A stretch of DNA of 58,304 nt from Methylobacterium goesingense (GTDB lineage Bacteria > Pseudomonadota > Alphaproteobacteria > Rhizobiales > Beijerinckiaceae), in the NCBI RefSeq assembly GCF_022179225.1, contig NZ_BPQL01000027.1:1-58304 (forward strand), written 5' to 3'. Of the stretch, positions 7,578 to 17,489 are shown one piece after another. The notes under the pieces were generated by a model that saw nothing but the letters and a program-made list of their open reading frames with translations, was not told the origin of the DNA and made no database searches. The translations under genes and the position numbers were made by a program. Positions within the stretch are counted from its first letter, which is position 1, and each line of letters opens with the position of its first letter.

Positions 7578-8843
7578 TCAGGGGGCGGTCTCGGCCACCA
7601 CGGCGCGCATTGCCTCGAGGAGGTGCGCGAGGTCGTCCGCCCCGATGGTGAGGGCCGGCGTCAGGTAGACGATGTCGCCGAAGGGCCGCACCCAGGTGCC
7701 CCGCGCGAGGAAGCGGCGCTTCAGGTCGGCAAGGTCGGGCGGCGCACGGAACTGCACGGCGCCGATCGCCCCCAGGACCCGGATGTCGGCCACCTGCGGC
7801 AGGTCCCGCAGGGGTTCGAGGCCGTCGGCGAGGGCCGCCGCGATGGTGGCGGCCTGGCGGAGACGCGGCTCTCCCTCGAACAGGTCGAGGCTGGCATTGG
7901 CCGCCGCGCAGGCGAGCGGGTTCGCCATGAAGGTCGGCCCGTGCATGAGGGCGGCGGCGGGATCGTCGGACAGGAAGCACTCGAAGACGGCCCCCGTGGC
8001 GACGGTGGCGGCCAGCGCCATCGTCCCCCCGGTGAGCGCCTTCGACAGGCACAGGATGTCCGGCACGATGCCGGCCTGCTCGCAGGCGAACAGGGTGCCG
8101 GTGCGCCCGAACCCCGTGAAGATCTCGTCTGCGATGAGGGGCAGCCCGTGGCGCTCGGCCAGCCGCGCCACTGTCGCCAGCACCTCGGGCGGGTGCATCC
8201 GCATGCCGCCGGCCCCCTGGACCAGGGGCTCCACGATCACCGCCGCCAGGGTCGCGCGCTCGGCCGCCAGGGTTGCGTCGAGGGCGGCGACCTGCGCCGC
8301 CGTCCGGGGCAGATCGCAAAACACCTGGGCCGGCAGGTAGGCGCCGAAGCGCCGGTGCATGCCCTCGTCGGGGTCGCAGACCGACATCGCCCCCAGGGTG
8401 TCGCCGTGATAGCCCTCGCGGAACGACAGGATGCGGGTGCGGCCGGAAACGCCCCGGTTGATCCACATCTGCACCGCCATCTTCAGGGCGACCTCGACGG
8501 CGACCGAGCCGGAATCCGTGAAGAAGACGTGGTCGAGATCGCCGGGCAGCAGGGCCGCCAGACGCGCGGCCAGGCGCTCCGCCGGGGCGTGGGTGAGCCC
8601 GCCGAACATCACGTGCGGCATCGCCTCCAGCTGCGCGGCCACGGCGGCGCGGATGTGGGGATGGTTGTAGCCGTGGGCCGCCGTCCACCACGAGGCGATG
8701 CCGTCGATCAGTTCGCGCCCGTCGGCGAGCACGATGCGCGATCCATGGGTGCGCACGGCCTCCAGGGGCGGGGCCGCCGACTTCATCTGCGTGTAGGGCC
8801 GCCAGAGGTGGTGTTTCTGGGAGCGGTCGTTGGGGCTGGTCAT
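7578..8843 (-). CDS. bioA: Adenosylmethionine-8-amino-7-oxononanoate aminotransferase
   Basis: Class III PLP aminotransferase of biotin synthesis that converts KAPA to DAPA with SAM as amino donor. It is 421 aa. The N-terminal HLWRPYTQMK is a BioA hallmark, DGIASWWTAAHGYNHP holds active-site residues, and the PLP lysine is K268 in LCLSKALTGG. IADEIFTGFGRTG holds the PLP-ring aspartate. No other bio gene lies in the window. The gene stands alone, 182 bases upstream of the receiver gene and divergent from the TonB receptor. Confidence 0.94.
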   Translation of the reverse strand: MTSPNDRSQKHHLWRPYTQMKSAAPPLEAVRTHGSRIVLADGRELIDGIASWWTAAHGYNHPHIRAAVAAQLEAMPHVMFGGLTHAPAERLAARLAALLPGDLDHVFFTDSGSVAVEVALKMAVQMWINRGVSGRTRILSFREGYHGDTLGAMSVCDPDEGMHRRFGAYLPAQVFCDLPRTAAQVAALDATLAAERATLAAVIVEPLVQGAGGMRMHPPEVLATVARLAERHGLPLIADEIFTGFGRTGTLFACEQAGIVPDILCLSKALTGGTMALAATVATGAVFECFLSDDPAAALMHGPTFMANPLACAAANASLDLFEGEPRLRQAATIAAALADGLEPLRDLPQVADIRVLGAIGAVQFRAPPDLADLKRRFLARGTWVRPFGDIVYLTPALTIGADDLAHLLEAMRAVVAETAP

Positions 8844-8942
8844 GGCCGGGCAGGGATGTGAGCGCGACGCCGCCGGGTCAAGGCCGCGCCGCGCGCGGCA
8901 GATCGGCGGGTTCGCCGGTGCCGAACATCCCGTCGGCGGCCT

Positions 8943-9009
8943 GTATTTTAGAATACGTCAAGACTGGCGTCCTTTGCTATGCCGTTGCTTTGATTGGAGC
9001 GCTTCTAAT
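8943..9009. promoter_or_regulatory. Candidate Irr/ICE-like iron-control operator
   Basis: Between bioA and the TonB receptor two AT-rich dyads resemble the rhizobial iron control element (TTTAGAA-N3-TTCTAAA). One is GTATTTTAGAATAC (8943-8956). The other is ATTGGAGCGCTTCTAAT (8993-9009), whose arms match except for two positions. They precede an iron-uptake receptor in a region that is otherwise GC-rich. The resemblance is by eye; binding is inference. Confidence 0.35.
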
Positions 9010-9080
9010 CTTTGCATCGCAGGTTGTGAATCTGGGTGCGGCGCACTAAGGCGAAGCTTCCGTTCCCCCCGAGACCCGAC

Positions 9081-11258
9081 ATGTCGTGCGCCGCCCCAAC
9101 ACCCCGCCATCCATTCCGGCGCCGCCGGCTGGCCGGGGGCGCGCTCTGGCTTCTCTCCGCCGGCGCGGCCTCGGCGCAGGACGCGCCCTCCGCCGTCACC
9201 CTTGAGGAGCTCAGCGTCGCGGGCCTCGGCAACGGGCTCGCCACCATCGGCTACCAGCCCCGGCGCTCAACCTTCGGGGCGGGTGCCGACACCGCGATCC
9301 TCGACACGCCGGCCAACATCGCCGTGGTGCCGGCCCAGGTGCTGCGCGATCAGCGGGTGATCTCGCTGGACGAGGCCCTGCGCAACGTCAGCGGCATCGC
9401 CCAGACCAACAGCGTCGGCGGCACGCAGGAGGCGGTGGTGCGCCGTGGCTTCGGCACGTTTCGCGACGACTCGATCCTGCGGGACGGGCGCCGCACCGTG
9501 CTGCAGCAGAACTTCAGCTACGCCATCGAGCGCGTCGAGGTGCTGAAAGGTCCGGCCTCGCTCCTCTACGGCATCACCGACCCGGGCGGGCTGATCAACC
9601 TCGTCTCGAAGCGGCCCGAATTCACGCCCCACGGCTCGCTCAACCTGACGAGCACGAGCTTCGGCGGCGGCCTCGTGCAGGGCGACCTCACCGGCCCCGT
9701 GGAGGGCACCAACCTCGCCTACCGGATGGTGGCGGACATCCAAAGCTACGATTACTGGCGCAACTTCGGCCATCTCAGCCGGCAGGTCGTGGCGCCCTCG
9801 CTCACCTGGAAGGGCGACGACACCACCGTGACGGTGGGCTACGAGTTCAGTCATTACCGCGTGCCCTACGATCGCGGCACGATCTTCGATCCGCGCACCG
9901 GGCGCCCCTTGCGGGTGCCGCGCGATCGCCGCTTCGACGAGCGCTCGAGCCAGCACGAGGCCACGAGCCATCTCGCCAGCCTCGACGTCGACCACCGCTT
10001 CGACGACGACTGGAAGCTGCATTTCGGCTACACCTACTCCCATCTCGGCTACGACGAGGACCAGATCCGGCCGGTCAGCTACAACGCGGTCACCGGCCTT
10101 CTCACCCGCCGGGCCGACGGCACCCGAAACGCCGACTTCAACGCCCACGTCGCCCGCCTCGACCTGACAGGCCGGTTCGATACCTTCGGCCTGCGCCACG
10201 ACCTCCTGGCCGGCGTGACCTACGAAAACATCGATTACGGCCGGCCCGACATCATCCGGGGTCCGAACCGGGCGGGCTTCAACCCGTTCCGGCCGGTCTA
10301 CGGCACCCTCGCCACGGTGCCGGTGATCTCAGCCCCCGACAGCAACCTGCGCGAGCGGCTCTCGAACACCAGCCTCTACCTGCAGGACTCGCTGCACCTC
10401 AGCGACCAGTGGATCCTGGTGGCCGGGCTCAGCACCCAGATCTTCGACCAGTTCGGCGCCAAGGGGACGCCGGCGGTGGCCTATACCGACATCGACGGAG
10501 TGCGGGTCCTGCCGCGCGTCGGCCTGGTCTACAAGCTAGCCCCCAACCTGTCGCTCTACGGCAGCTATTCGCAGTCCTTCAAACCCAACACCTCGCTGGC
10601 CAACATCGTGGGTGCCCTGCCGCCGGAGGAGGGCGAGGCCTTCGAGGTCGGCGTGAAGGCGGACGTCGCCGCCGGGCTCACCGTGACGGGCGCGATGTTC
10701 GACATCGAGAAGGCGAACGTGCTGGTGACGCAGGTCGTCAACGGCCTCACCGTGGCGAGCACCGCCGGCAAGGTGCGCTCGCGCGGGTTCGAGATCGACG
10801 TGGCCGGGCAGATCCTTCCCGATTGGGCGGTGATCGCGAGCTACGGCTTCACACAAGCCCAGGTCACCGACGATCCGGCGCTGGCGGGCAAACAACTCCT
10901 GAACACCCCGCGCGTCACCGCCTCGGCCTTCCTCACGCACCAGTTCGGCGCGATCGCGGAGGCGGCGGAGTTCGGCTCGACGCGGCTCGGTGCGGGCTTC
11001 CTTGAGGCGGGCTTCGGCGCACGCTACGTCGGCGCCCGGCCCGGGGACGCCACCAACAGCTTCAAGCTGCCCGAATACGTCGTGTGCGACGCGTTCCTGG
11101 CCTACAACACTCAGGTGAACGGCTTGGCCACCACGCTCCAGCTCAACCTCAAGAATCTGTTCGACCGCACCTACTATCCCTCCTCGGGGGGCAGCAACCT
11201 GCTGGTGGCGGTCGGCGAGCCCTTCCAGGCCCTCGTGACCGCGCGGGTGGCGTGGTGA
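9081..11258 (+). CDS. TonB-dependent siderophore receptor
   Basis: Outer-membrane gated channel of 725 aa for ferric-siderophore uptake. The N-terminus has a basic stretch and hydrophobic core ending ASAQ, a credible signal peptide. A plug domain follows, with ALRNVSGIAQTNSVGG and the signature VLKGPASLLYGITDPGGLINLVSKRP. The rest is a beta-barrel that ends in an aromatic residue (ARVAW), as needed for outer-membrane insertion. LKNLFDRTYYPSS near the end is typical of the siderophore-receptor subfamily. The ATG at 9081 was chosen; an in-frame GTG at 9036 would add 15 residues. Its stop overlaps the PepSY gene. The siderophore cannot be named. Confidence 0.93.
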   Translation: MSCAAPTPRHPFRRRRLAGGALWLLSAGAASAQDAPSAVTLEELSVAGLGNGLATIGYQPRRSTFGAGADTAILDTPANIAVVPAQVLRDQRVISLDEALRNVSGIAQTNSVGGTQEAVVRRGFGTFRDDSILRDGRRTVLQQNFSYAIERVEVLKGPASLLYGITDPGGLINLVSKRPEFTPHGSLNLTSTSFGGGLVQGDLTGPVEGTNLAYRMVADIQSYDYWRNFGHLSRQVVAPSLTWKGDDTTVTVGYEFSHYRVPYDRGTIFDPRTGRPLRVPRDRRFDERSSQHEATSHLASLDVDHRFDDDWKLHFGYTYSHLGYDEDQIRPVSYNAVTGLLTRRADGTRNADFNAHVARLDLTGRFDTFGLRHDLLAGVTYENIDYGRPDIIRGPNRAGFNPFRPVYGTLATVPVISAPDSNLRERLSNTSLYLQDSLHLSDQWILVAGLSTQIFDQFGAKGTPAVAYTDIDGVRVLPRVGLVYKLAPNLSLYGSYSQSFKPNTSLANIVGALPPEEGEAFEVGVKADVAAGLTVTGAMFDIEKANVLVTQVVNGLTVASTAGKVRSRGFEIDVAGQILPDWAVIASYGFTQAQVTDDPALAGKQLLNTPRVTASAFLTHQFGAIAEAAEFGSTRLGAGFLEAGFGARYVGARPGDATNSFKLPEYVVCDAFLAYNTQVNGLATTLQLNLKNLFDRTYYPSSGGSNLLVAVGEPFQALVTARVAW

Positions 11259-12505
11259 GGTACCTGCGCGCGGTCCTGTTCCAGCTGCACTGGCTGCTCG
11301 GGCTCGGCGCCGGGCTGGTCCTGGCCGTGGCGGGCGTCACGGGCGCTCTCCTGAGCTACGAGGATGCGATCGGCGAGGCCTTCGACGCCGACCTGATCCG
11401 GGTCGCGTCCCATTCGGAAGACCGGCTCGCGCCGGATGCGCTGCTGGCCCGCTTCCTGGCCCAGCGGCCCGACACCGTAGCGAGCCTCACCATCGCCGCC
11501 GAGCCCGGGACCGCCGCGATGGTGCGCCTCGGCCGCGATTCCGCCACCGGCCAACGCCCGCCCTCGCTCTACCTCGACCCCCATGACGGCACCGTGCGAG
11601 GCGCGGCACGGACGGAAGAGGTCTTCGCCACGATCCGGCGCCTGCACCGCTGGCTGCTCCTGCCCGGTGACGGCAAGGGCTGGGGTCGCACCCTCACCGG
11701 CGCGAGCCTCGTCGCGCTCCTCGTGCTTCTCTGCACGGGGCTCTATCTGCGCTGGCCGAAGGTGATGTCCCTGCGCATCTGGCTGAAACCCCATCTGCGC
11801 CAATGGGGCCGGCCGACCTACTGGTCGCTGCATTCCGTGGCCGGCACCTGGGTCCTGCCCGTCTATATCGTCATCGCGCTGAGCGGCCTGTGGTGGTCCT
11901 ACGACGGATATCGCGAGGCGGTCACCGCTTTCCTCACGGGCGGCGAGACCATCACCCGGATGGCGGATGGCAAGCCGCCGGCAGGGCAAGAAATCAAGCC
12001 GCCGGCACGGAAGGCGATGCCGGAGGCGGATCGCGGGACCAGGCCGGCCGGCCGCAAGGAAGAGGGGCTGGGCAGCTCCGGCGCACCGTCCCTCGACACG
12101 GCCTGGGCGGCCTTCCGGGCGGCGGATGCCGGCCGGTTCACCCGCGCGACCTTGCTGCTGCCGGCGGGTTTCGGCGGGCCGGTGCGCATCCGCTCCGAGA
12201 ACCGGAACGGCTGGCGCGACGACACCCGGATCGAGGCCGCCACCGGGCGCATCCTCGTGCGTGAGGTCGGCGGGGAGCGGCCGCTCGGCGTGCGCATCGC
12301 CGGCAATATGCTCGACGTGCACAGCGGCCGCATCTTCGGCGTGCTGGGGCCGCCGATCTTCCTCGTGGCCGCACTCCTCATGCCGCTCTTCCTGATCACC
12401 GGGCTGCTGCTCTATATCGGGCGCCGCGCGGCCAAGGCCCGGCGGCGGGCGGACTCCATCATGCCGGCCGGGCCCGCGACCCCCGCGCTCGGCCGGCGCG
12501 CTTGA
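11255..12505 (+). CDS. PepSY-associated TM-helix protein (likely ferric-siderophore reductase/assimilation)
   Basis: Inner-membrane protein of 416 aa. The first helix includes QLHWLLGLGAGLVLAVAGVTGALLSYED, the characteristic PepSY-associated start. Further helices lie near residues 145-165, 195-215 and 370-400, and PepSY-like periplasmic segments lie between them. HRWLLLPGDGKGWGR and SLHSVAGTW carry conserved His residues that could bind haem. The GTG start overlaps the receptor stop (GTGA, 11255-11258), so the two are co-translated. Proteins of this family often pair with TonB siderophore receptors and are thought to help release iron in the periplasm or at the inner membrane; that role is inferred here. 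Confidence 0.87.
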   Translation: MRYLRAVLFQLHWLLGLGAGLVLAVAGVTGALLSYEDAIGEAFDADLIRVASHSEDRLAPDALLARFLAQRPDTVASLTIAAEPGTAAMVRLGRDSATGQRPPSLYLDPHDGTVRGAARTEEVFATIRRLHRWLLLPGDGKGWGRTLTGASLVALLVLLCTGLYLRWPKVMSLRIWLKPHLRQWGRPTYWSLHSVAGTWVLPVYIVIALSGLWWSYDGYREAVTAFLTGGETITRMADGKPPAGQEIKPPARKAMPEADRGTRPAGRKEEGLGSSGAPSLDTAWAAFRAADAGRFTRATLLLPAGFGGPVRIRSENRNGWRDDTRIEAATGRILVREVGGERPLGVRIAGNMLDVHSGRIFGVLGPPIFLVAALLMPLFLITGLLLYIGRRAAKARRRADSIMPAGPATPALGRRA

Positions 12506-12577
12506 CCCTCCGGACGGTTTTCGACAGGTTCCGCCGCCACAGTTTTCGACCCCGACCGCTGCAACTCCCGAGATCCG

Positions 12578-13612
12578 ATGCCGTCAGGCGACGAACCCGC
12601 CGTCCCGCCCGCCGCATCCATGCCGGGCCCGAGTCTTCCCGCGCGCGCCCAAGGCTTCACGATCTGCCGCGCGGACGAACCGGTCCCGCCGGCCATCGCC
12701 GGGGCCATCGCGGCGATCGGGAATTTCGACGGGGTGCATCTCGGCCATCGCGCCCTGATCGCCGCCGTGCGCGAGACCGCGCGGGCGGCCGGCCGCCCGG
12801 CGGTGGTCCTCACCTTCGAGCCACATCCGCGCGCCTACTTTGCGCCGCATCTTCCCATGTTCCGCCTCACCGACGCGGACGCCAAGGAGATCGTGTTCGC
12901 CCATCTTGGCCTCGACGGGCTGATCGTGCGCCGCTTCGACGCCACCCTGGCGGGGACGGGCGCGCGCGACTTCGTCGAGGGGTTGCTGGTGCGGGACCTC
13001 GGCGTGGCCGGCGTCGTCATCGGCCACGACTTCCACTTCGGGCGGGGTCGTGAGGGCACGCCCGCCCTGCTCGCCGAGCTTTGCGCGGAAGCCGGCTTGA
13101 GCTGCCGCATCATTCCCCCCGTCGCCCTGAACGAGGGCGCCGCGCCGGTCTCGTCGAGCGCGATCCGGGCGGCCTTGGCCGAGGGCGCGGTGGCGCGGGC
13201 CAACGCGCTCCTGGGCTATCGCTGGTTCGTCTCCGGCGCGGTGCGACACGGCGACAAGCGCGGGCGCACCCTCGGTTATCCCACTGCCAACATGGCGCTT
13301 TCCGATTGCGGGCTCGCGCACGGCATCTACGCGGTGCGGGTGCGCCTGCCCGATGGCGCCGTGAAGGACGGGGTGGCGAGCTACGGCCGGCGCCCGACCT
13401 TCGACGACGGCGCGCCCCTTCTCGAAGTCAACCTGTTCGATTTCGCCGGCGACCTCTACGGCCAGGAGATCGCGGTGGAGTTCCTGGACTTCATCCGGGG
13501 CGAGGAGCGCTTCGACGGGGCCGAGGCCCTGATCGCCCGCATGCACCTCGACGCGGCCGAGGCCCGCCGGATCATCGCCGGGGATCCGGTGCCCTCGATG
13601 TTCGCAGCCTGA
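12578..13612 (+). CDS. ribF: Bifunctional riboflavin kinase/FAD synthetase
   Basis: Makes FMN and then FAD from riboflavin. It is 344 aa, slightly longer than usual because of a low-complexity N-terminus of about 30 residues. The FAD synthetase half has GNFDGVHLGH at residues 48-57 and later VIGHDFHFGRGREGT and SSSAIR. The riboflavin kinase half starts with GAVRHGDKRGRTLGYPTAN near residue 220 and has GVASYGRRPTF and EVNLFDF. The start is the ATG at 12578; ATGs further in could trim the N-terminus. It follows the PepSY gene by 72 bases on the same strand, but no functional link is evident. Confidence 0.94.
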   Translation: MPSGDEPAVPPAASMPGPSLPARAQGFTICRADEPVPPAIAGAIAAIGNFDGVHLGHRALIAAVRETARAAGRPAVVLTFEPHPRAYFAPHLPMFRLTDADAKEIVFAHLGLDGLIVRRFDATLAGTGARDFVEGLLVRDLGVAGVVIGHDFHFGRGREGTPALLAELCAEAGLSCRIIPPVALNEGAAPVSSSAIRAALAEGAVARANALLGYRWFVSGAVRHGDKRGRTLGYPTANMALSDCGLAHGIYAVRVRLPDGAVKDGVASYGRRPTFDDGAPLLEVNLFDFAGDLYGQEIAVEFLDFIRGEERFDGAEALIARMHLDAAEARRIIAGDPVPSMFAA

Positions 13613-13672
13613 TAGGACCGCGATGAGCGTGACCGATGGGTCGGGCTCACCGAGACCTGGTGTGAGGCGCGC

Positions 13673-14218
13673 CTACTCCGCGTCGTCCTCGGTCTCCGGC
13701 GTGCGGTTGGGCCAGGTCACGATCCGGTCGAGGAGTTCGTCGGCCGTGAACTCCTCCTCGTTGCCCGAAACCCGTCCGCGCACGGAGATGCCGGCCTCGT
13801 GCACGCTGGCGGCGCGGCCCGAGACGAGGGGGTGCCAGTCGTAGAGGTCCCGGCCCTCGCGGACCAGGCGGTAGGCGCAGGTCGGCGGCAGCCACGGAAT
13901 CGTGCGCACGGCTTCCGGCGTCAGGCGCACGCAGTCGGGCACCCGCTTCTGGCGCCGGGGATAGTCGCGGCAGCGGCAGCCATGCCCGTCGAGCAGGGTG
14001 CAGCCCACGTCCGTGTGGTAGACCTCCGCTGTGTCCTCGTCCTCGAGCTTGAGGAGGCAGCAGCGGCCGCATCCGTCGCACAGGCTCTCCCACTCGGCCG
14101 GCGACATCGCCTCGAGGTCCTTGGTGCGCCAGAACGGCTCGATGGCCGGGGGGGCGGTGGGGGTGGTTTCGGAGAAGGCCCGCGGCGTCGGGGAACGCGC
14201 GGCCGAGCGGTCCCGCAT
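13673..14218 (-). CDS. YcgN family cysteine-cluster protein (UPF0260)
   Basis: Protein of 181 aa with a dense cysteine cluster: [12 protein letters not shown], then [16 protein letters not shown], then VPDCVRLTP and PPTCAYRL. This pattern defines the UPF0260/YcgN family, which is suspected to bind zinc or an iron-sulfur cluster; its function is unknown. [13 protein letters not shown] and YDWHPLVSG segments are also conserved. The ATG at 14218 is preferred over one at 14278 because AAGG lies nine bases upstream and the residues before it are low-complexity. The C-terminus is acidic (ETEDDAE). It converges on ribF. Confidence 0.85.
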   Translation of the reverse strand: MRDRSAARSPTPRAFSETTPTAPPAIEPFWRTKDLEAMSPAEWESLCDGCGRCCLLKLEDEDTAEVYHTDVGCTLLDGHGCRCRDYPRRQKRVPDCVRLTPEAVRTIPWLPPTCAYRLVREGRDLYDWHPLVSGRAASVHEAGISVRGRVSGNEEEFTADELLDRIVTWPNRTPETEDDAE

Positions 14219-14517
14219 GGGGAACACCTTGGGCTGGAGGCGGCAAAGAAATCCGGGTGGTCCGCCCCTGTGCCGCAACGCGAGGGGCGGGGCAAGCGTT
14301 GCGGGCTTCGGGGTGCGTGAAAAGTCAAGGCGATCGCGCCACCCGCCCGCCCCAATCCGGCGTCAAGGTTAACGACAGGTTATGGCCTGCGACGGCAGGC
14401 CACTTGGCCTACGACGGGCTTTCCCCGCAACGAAACCTCGCGGCGCGGCGCGGGGCTTGTTAGGATCGTCGGGCCCGCCCACGCGCCGGTGCCGGGTGCT
14501 CAAGGACTGGAACACAG

Positions 14518-16749
14518 GTGCGCCTGCCCAAAGCGACCTCGCTGACGACCCGAATCAAGCACGCCGCCCTGGCCTTCGACGCCTGGGTGAACGCGAGCCT
14601 GTACGATGGCGGCCGCACGGCCGGGGAGACCTACGAGCGCTTCCAGGAGCGCATGAACGTCTTCGCGGTCCGCGGCTGGAAGCGGGTCGCCCTCGACCTG
14701 ACCAGCGAGGGCGTGACGATCGGCACCGCCGGCGCCGTGCTGATGCTGGCGCTCGCCCAATCCGCCTTCAACCAGACCAGCGACAACTGGCTCAAGGCCC
14801 AGGACCTGGCCGTGACCTTCCTCGACCGCTACGGCACCGAGGTCGGCCGGCGCGGCATCAAGCACGACGATTCGCTCAAGCTCGACGATTTTCCCGACAT
14901 CATGATCAAGGCCCTGGTCTCGACGGAAGACAGGCGCTTCTACGAGCACTGGGGCATCGATCCGATCGGCACGGCCCGTGCCCTTGTCTCGAATTCGCGC
15001 GGCGGCGGCAACACCCAGGGCGGCTCGTCGATCACCCAGCAGCTCGCCAAGAACCTGTTCCTCACGAACGAGCGCTCCATCGAGCGCAAGATCAACGAGG
15101 CCTTCCTGGCGCTCTGGCTGGAGAGCCACCTCACCAAGAACGAGATCCTGAAGCTCTACCTCGACCGGGCCTACATGGGCGGCGGCACCTTCGGCGCCGT
15201 GGCGGCGGCGGATTATTATTTCGGCAAGCCGCTCAAGGACATCAGCCTGGCCGAGGCCGCGATGCTGGCCGGTCTGTTCAAGGCGCCGACGAAGTACGCG
15301 CCCCACGTGAACCTGCCGGCGGCGCGCGCCCGCGCGGCCGACGTGCTGCACAACATGGTCGAGGCCGGCTTCGTCACGGAAGGGCAGATCCAGACGGCCC
15401 TGCGCAATCCGGCGACGCCCGTGACCCGTACCCGCGACATCACGGCGGATTATTACCTCGACTGGGCCTTCGGCGAGATCAAGCAGATGGCCGATGCGGG
15501 CCGCTTCCGCAACGACCGGGTGCTCACCGTCAAGACGCCCCTCGACCTCACCATCCAGCGCAAGGCCGACGAGGTGGTGCAGGGCACCCTGCGCCGCTTC
15601 GGCGACCAGTACGAGGTGGACGAGGCCGCGATGGTGATCCTCGATCCGGACGGGGCCCTGCGCGCCATGGTGGGCGGCGCCGATTACGGCGAGAGCCAGT
15701 TCAACCGCGCCACCGACGCGCTCCGCCAGCCCGGCTCATCGTTCAAGCCCTACGTCTACGCGGCGGGCCTGGCCGCCGGCCTGTACCGGCCCGACACCCG
15801 CGTGGTCGACCGCCCGGTCTGCATCGGCAACTGGTGCCCGCAGAACTACGGGCGCTCCTTCTCGGGCGCCACGACCCTCACCGTCGCGGTGGCCAAATCC
15901 ATCAACACCATCCCGATCCAGGTCTCGATCGCGCTGGGCAAGGCCATGGGCATCTCCCACGAGGCGCGGGCGGCGGCGGCCGGGCGCAAGAAGATCATCG
16001 AGACGGCGCACGCCATGGGCATCACCACCCAGCTCACCGATTCCGTCTCGCTGCCCATCGGCTCGGCCGAGGTGAACGTCATCGACCAGGCGGCCGGCTA
16101 CGCGGTGTTCGCCAATGGCGGACGGAAAGCCAAACCCTACGCGGCGATGGAGGTGAAGAATTCCTCCGGCGAGGTGATCTACCGGCACGCGGATGAGCCG
16201 ATGCCGCAGGTGCTGTCGACCCAAGTGGTCGGCGACATGAACTTCATGCTCACCAAGGTCGTCGAGGAGGGTACCGGCAAGCGCGCGGCCCTGGAGGGCA
16301 TCAAGGTGGCGGGCAAGTCCGGCACCACGAACGCCTACCGCGATGCGTGGTTCGTCGGCTACACGGGCAACTTCGTCGGTGCCGTCTGGTTCGGCAACGA
16401 CGATCACACCTCCACCAACAAGATGACCGGCGGCTCGCTGCCCGCCATGACCTGGCACGACGTGATGGAGGTGGCCCACCAGGGCATCGAACTCAAGCCC
16501 ATGCCGGGCCTGAAGGATCCCGGGCGCGCGGTCGCCCAGTCGGGTCCGAGTGCGGCGCCCGTCAACGCGGCGGCGAGCGCGGCCGGCAAGCTCTCGCGGC
16601 GCTCGTTCGAGGTCATCGGCAGCATGAACGGCCTGTTCCGGCAGGTCGAGAAGACTTCGGAGAAGACCTCCGCCCTGCGTCCCGTGAGTGCGCCGGGCGA
16701 CCTCGCCGAAGGGGCCCGCACGGTCGGCGGCCGCATCGGCATCCCGTAA
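14518..16749 (+). CDS. Penicillin-binding protein 1A, glycosyltransferase/transpeptidase
   Basis: Class A PBP of 743 aa that polymerises and crosslinks peptidoglycan at the periplasmic face. A long cytoplasmic N-terminus precedes one membrane helix near residues 65-85. The GT51 domain shows EDRRFYEHWGID (catalytic Glu near 138), GGSSITQQLAKNLFL and KINEAFLALWLE. The transpeptidase domain has SSFK near residue 406 (nucleophile), KSIN as the SxN motif, and AGKSGTTNAYRDAW near residue 598. The start is a GTG at 14518. Two small membrane-protein genes follow with gaps or overlaps of a few bases and are probably co-transcribed. Confidence 0.94.
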   Translation: MRLPKATSLTTRIKHAALAFDAWVNASLYDGGRTAGETYERFQERMNVFAVRGWKRVALDLTSEGVTIGTAGAVLMLALAQSAFNQTSDNWLKAQDLAVTFLDRYGTEVGRRGIKHDDSLKLDDFPDIMIKALVSTEDRRFYEHWGIDPIGTARALVSNSRGGGNTQGGSSITQQLAKNLFLTNERSIERKINEAFLALWLESHLTKNEILKLYLDRAYMGGGTFGAVAAADYYFGKPLKDISLAEAAMLAGLFKAPTKYAPHVNLPAARARAADVLHNMVEAGFVTEGQIQTALRNPATPVTRTRDITADYYLDWAFGEIKQMADAGRFRNDRVLTVKTPLDLTIQRKADEVVQGTLRRFGDQYEVDEAAMVILDPDGALRAMVGGADYGESQFNRATDALRQPGSSFKPYVYAAGLAAGLYRPDTRVVDRPVCIGNWCPQNYGRSFSGATTLTVAVAKSINTIPIQVSIALGKAMGISHEARAAAAGRKKIIETAHAMGITTQLTDSVSLPIGSAEVNVIDQAAGYAVFANGGRKAKPYAAMEVKNSSGEVIYRHADEPMPQVLSTQVVGDMNFMLTKVVEEGTGKRAALEGIKVAGKSGTTNAYRDAWFVGYTGNFVGAVWFGNDDHTSTNKMTGGSLPAMTWHDVMEVAHQGIELKPMPGLKDPGRAVAQSGPSAAPVNAAASAAGKLSRRSFEVIGSMNGLFRQVEKTSEKTSALRPVSAPGDLAEGARTVGGRIGIP

Positions 16750-16754
16750 CCGGC

Positions 16755-17489
16755 ATGCGCATGACATTGGCCGACACGGTCGCGCGCCTGCGCCCGGCCC
16801 GACCCGCGTTCCCCGAGCCCCGTTCCGGATCGGGCGGCGCGGACGCCCCGCGCCCCGGGCCCGGCCGGCGCGTAGCCGACCTCCTGCGCGACGGGGGCCG
16901 GCGGGCCTCCACCGTCACGCTGGTGCTCTACGCCCTGGCGCTCGGCGCCGGACTCGGGCTCCTCACCGCCGATTACGCCACCCGGGGCGGCTATCCCTTC
17001 GGCGGCGTGCGCGTGGGTGCCTGGACCGCCTGGCCGCGGGTCGGCTCCCCGGGGGCGGACCCGTATGCCCGCGCGGTCAACGCCCGGCGCGGTGAGATTC
17101 CCTTGACGATCGGCGAGGGCATGCTGCTCACCGCCGACCAGGACGATACCGGCCGCGCCCTCGACGCCGCTTGCACCTACGCGGTGGCGGGGGTGACGCC
17201 GCCCGCCCGGGCCTGGACCCTGACGGTGGCCGGTCGCGGCGCACGCGAGCCGGGACCGATACCCATGCGCGAAGGCTTCACCGCCACCGAGATTCTGCGC
17301 GAGACCGACGGACGCTTCGTGATCACCCTCTCGCCCGAGGTGCAACCGGGGAACTGGCTGCCGATGCCCCGCCCGCGCGGCCCTGTACGGCTGGCGCTTC
17401 GCCTCTACGACACGCCCGTTGCGGCGAGCGCGGGCAACCTCGACCGCTCGGCTGTGCCGGCCATCACCCGGGGAGCCTGCGCCGAATGA
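16755..17489 (+). CDS. DUF1214 domain-containing membrane-anchored protein
   Basis: 244 aa protein with a cytoplasmic basic/proline-rich N-terminus, one membrane helix near residues 55-78 (TVTLVLYALALGAGLGLL) and an exported DUF1214 domain. The domain is marked by GGYPFGGVRVGAWTAWP, PLTIGEGMLLTADQDD and ITLSPEVQPGNWLP. DUF1214 commonly occurs as the partner half of DUF1254; here the DUF1254 gene follows with an ATGA overlap. The gene begins five bases after the PBP stop. Biochemical function is unknown; the linkage suggests an envelope role. Confidence 0.82.
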   Translation: MRMTLADTVARLRPARPAFPEPRSGSGGADAPRPGPGRRVADLLRDGGRRASTVTLVLYALALGAGLGLLTADYATRGGYPFGGVRVGAWTAWPRVGSPGADPYARAVNARRGEIPLTIGEGMLLTADQDDTGRALDAACTYAVAGVTPPARAWTLTVAGRGAREPGPIPMREGFTATEILRETDGRFVITLSPEVQPGNWLPMPRPRGPVRLALRLYDTPVAASAGNLDRSAVPAITRGACAE

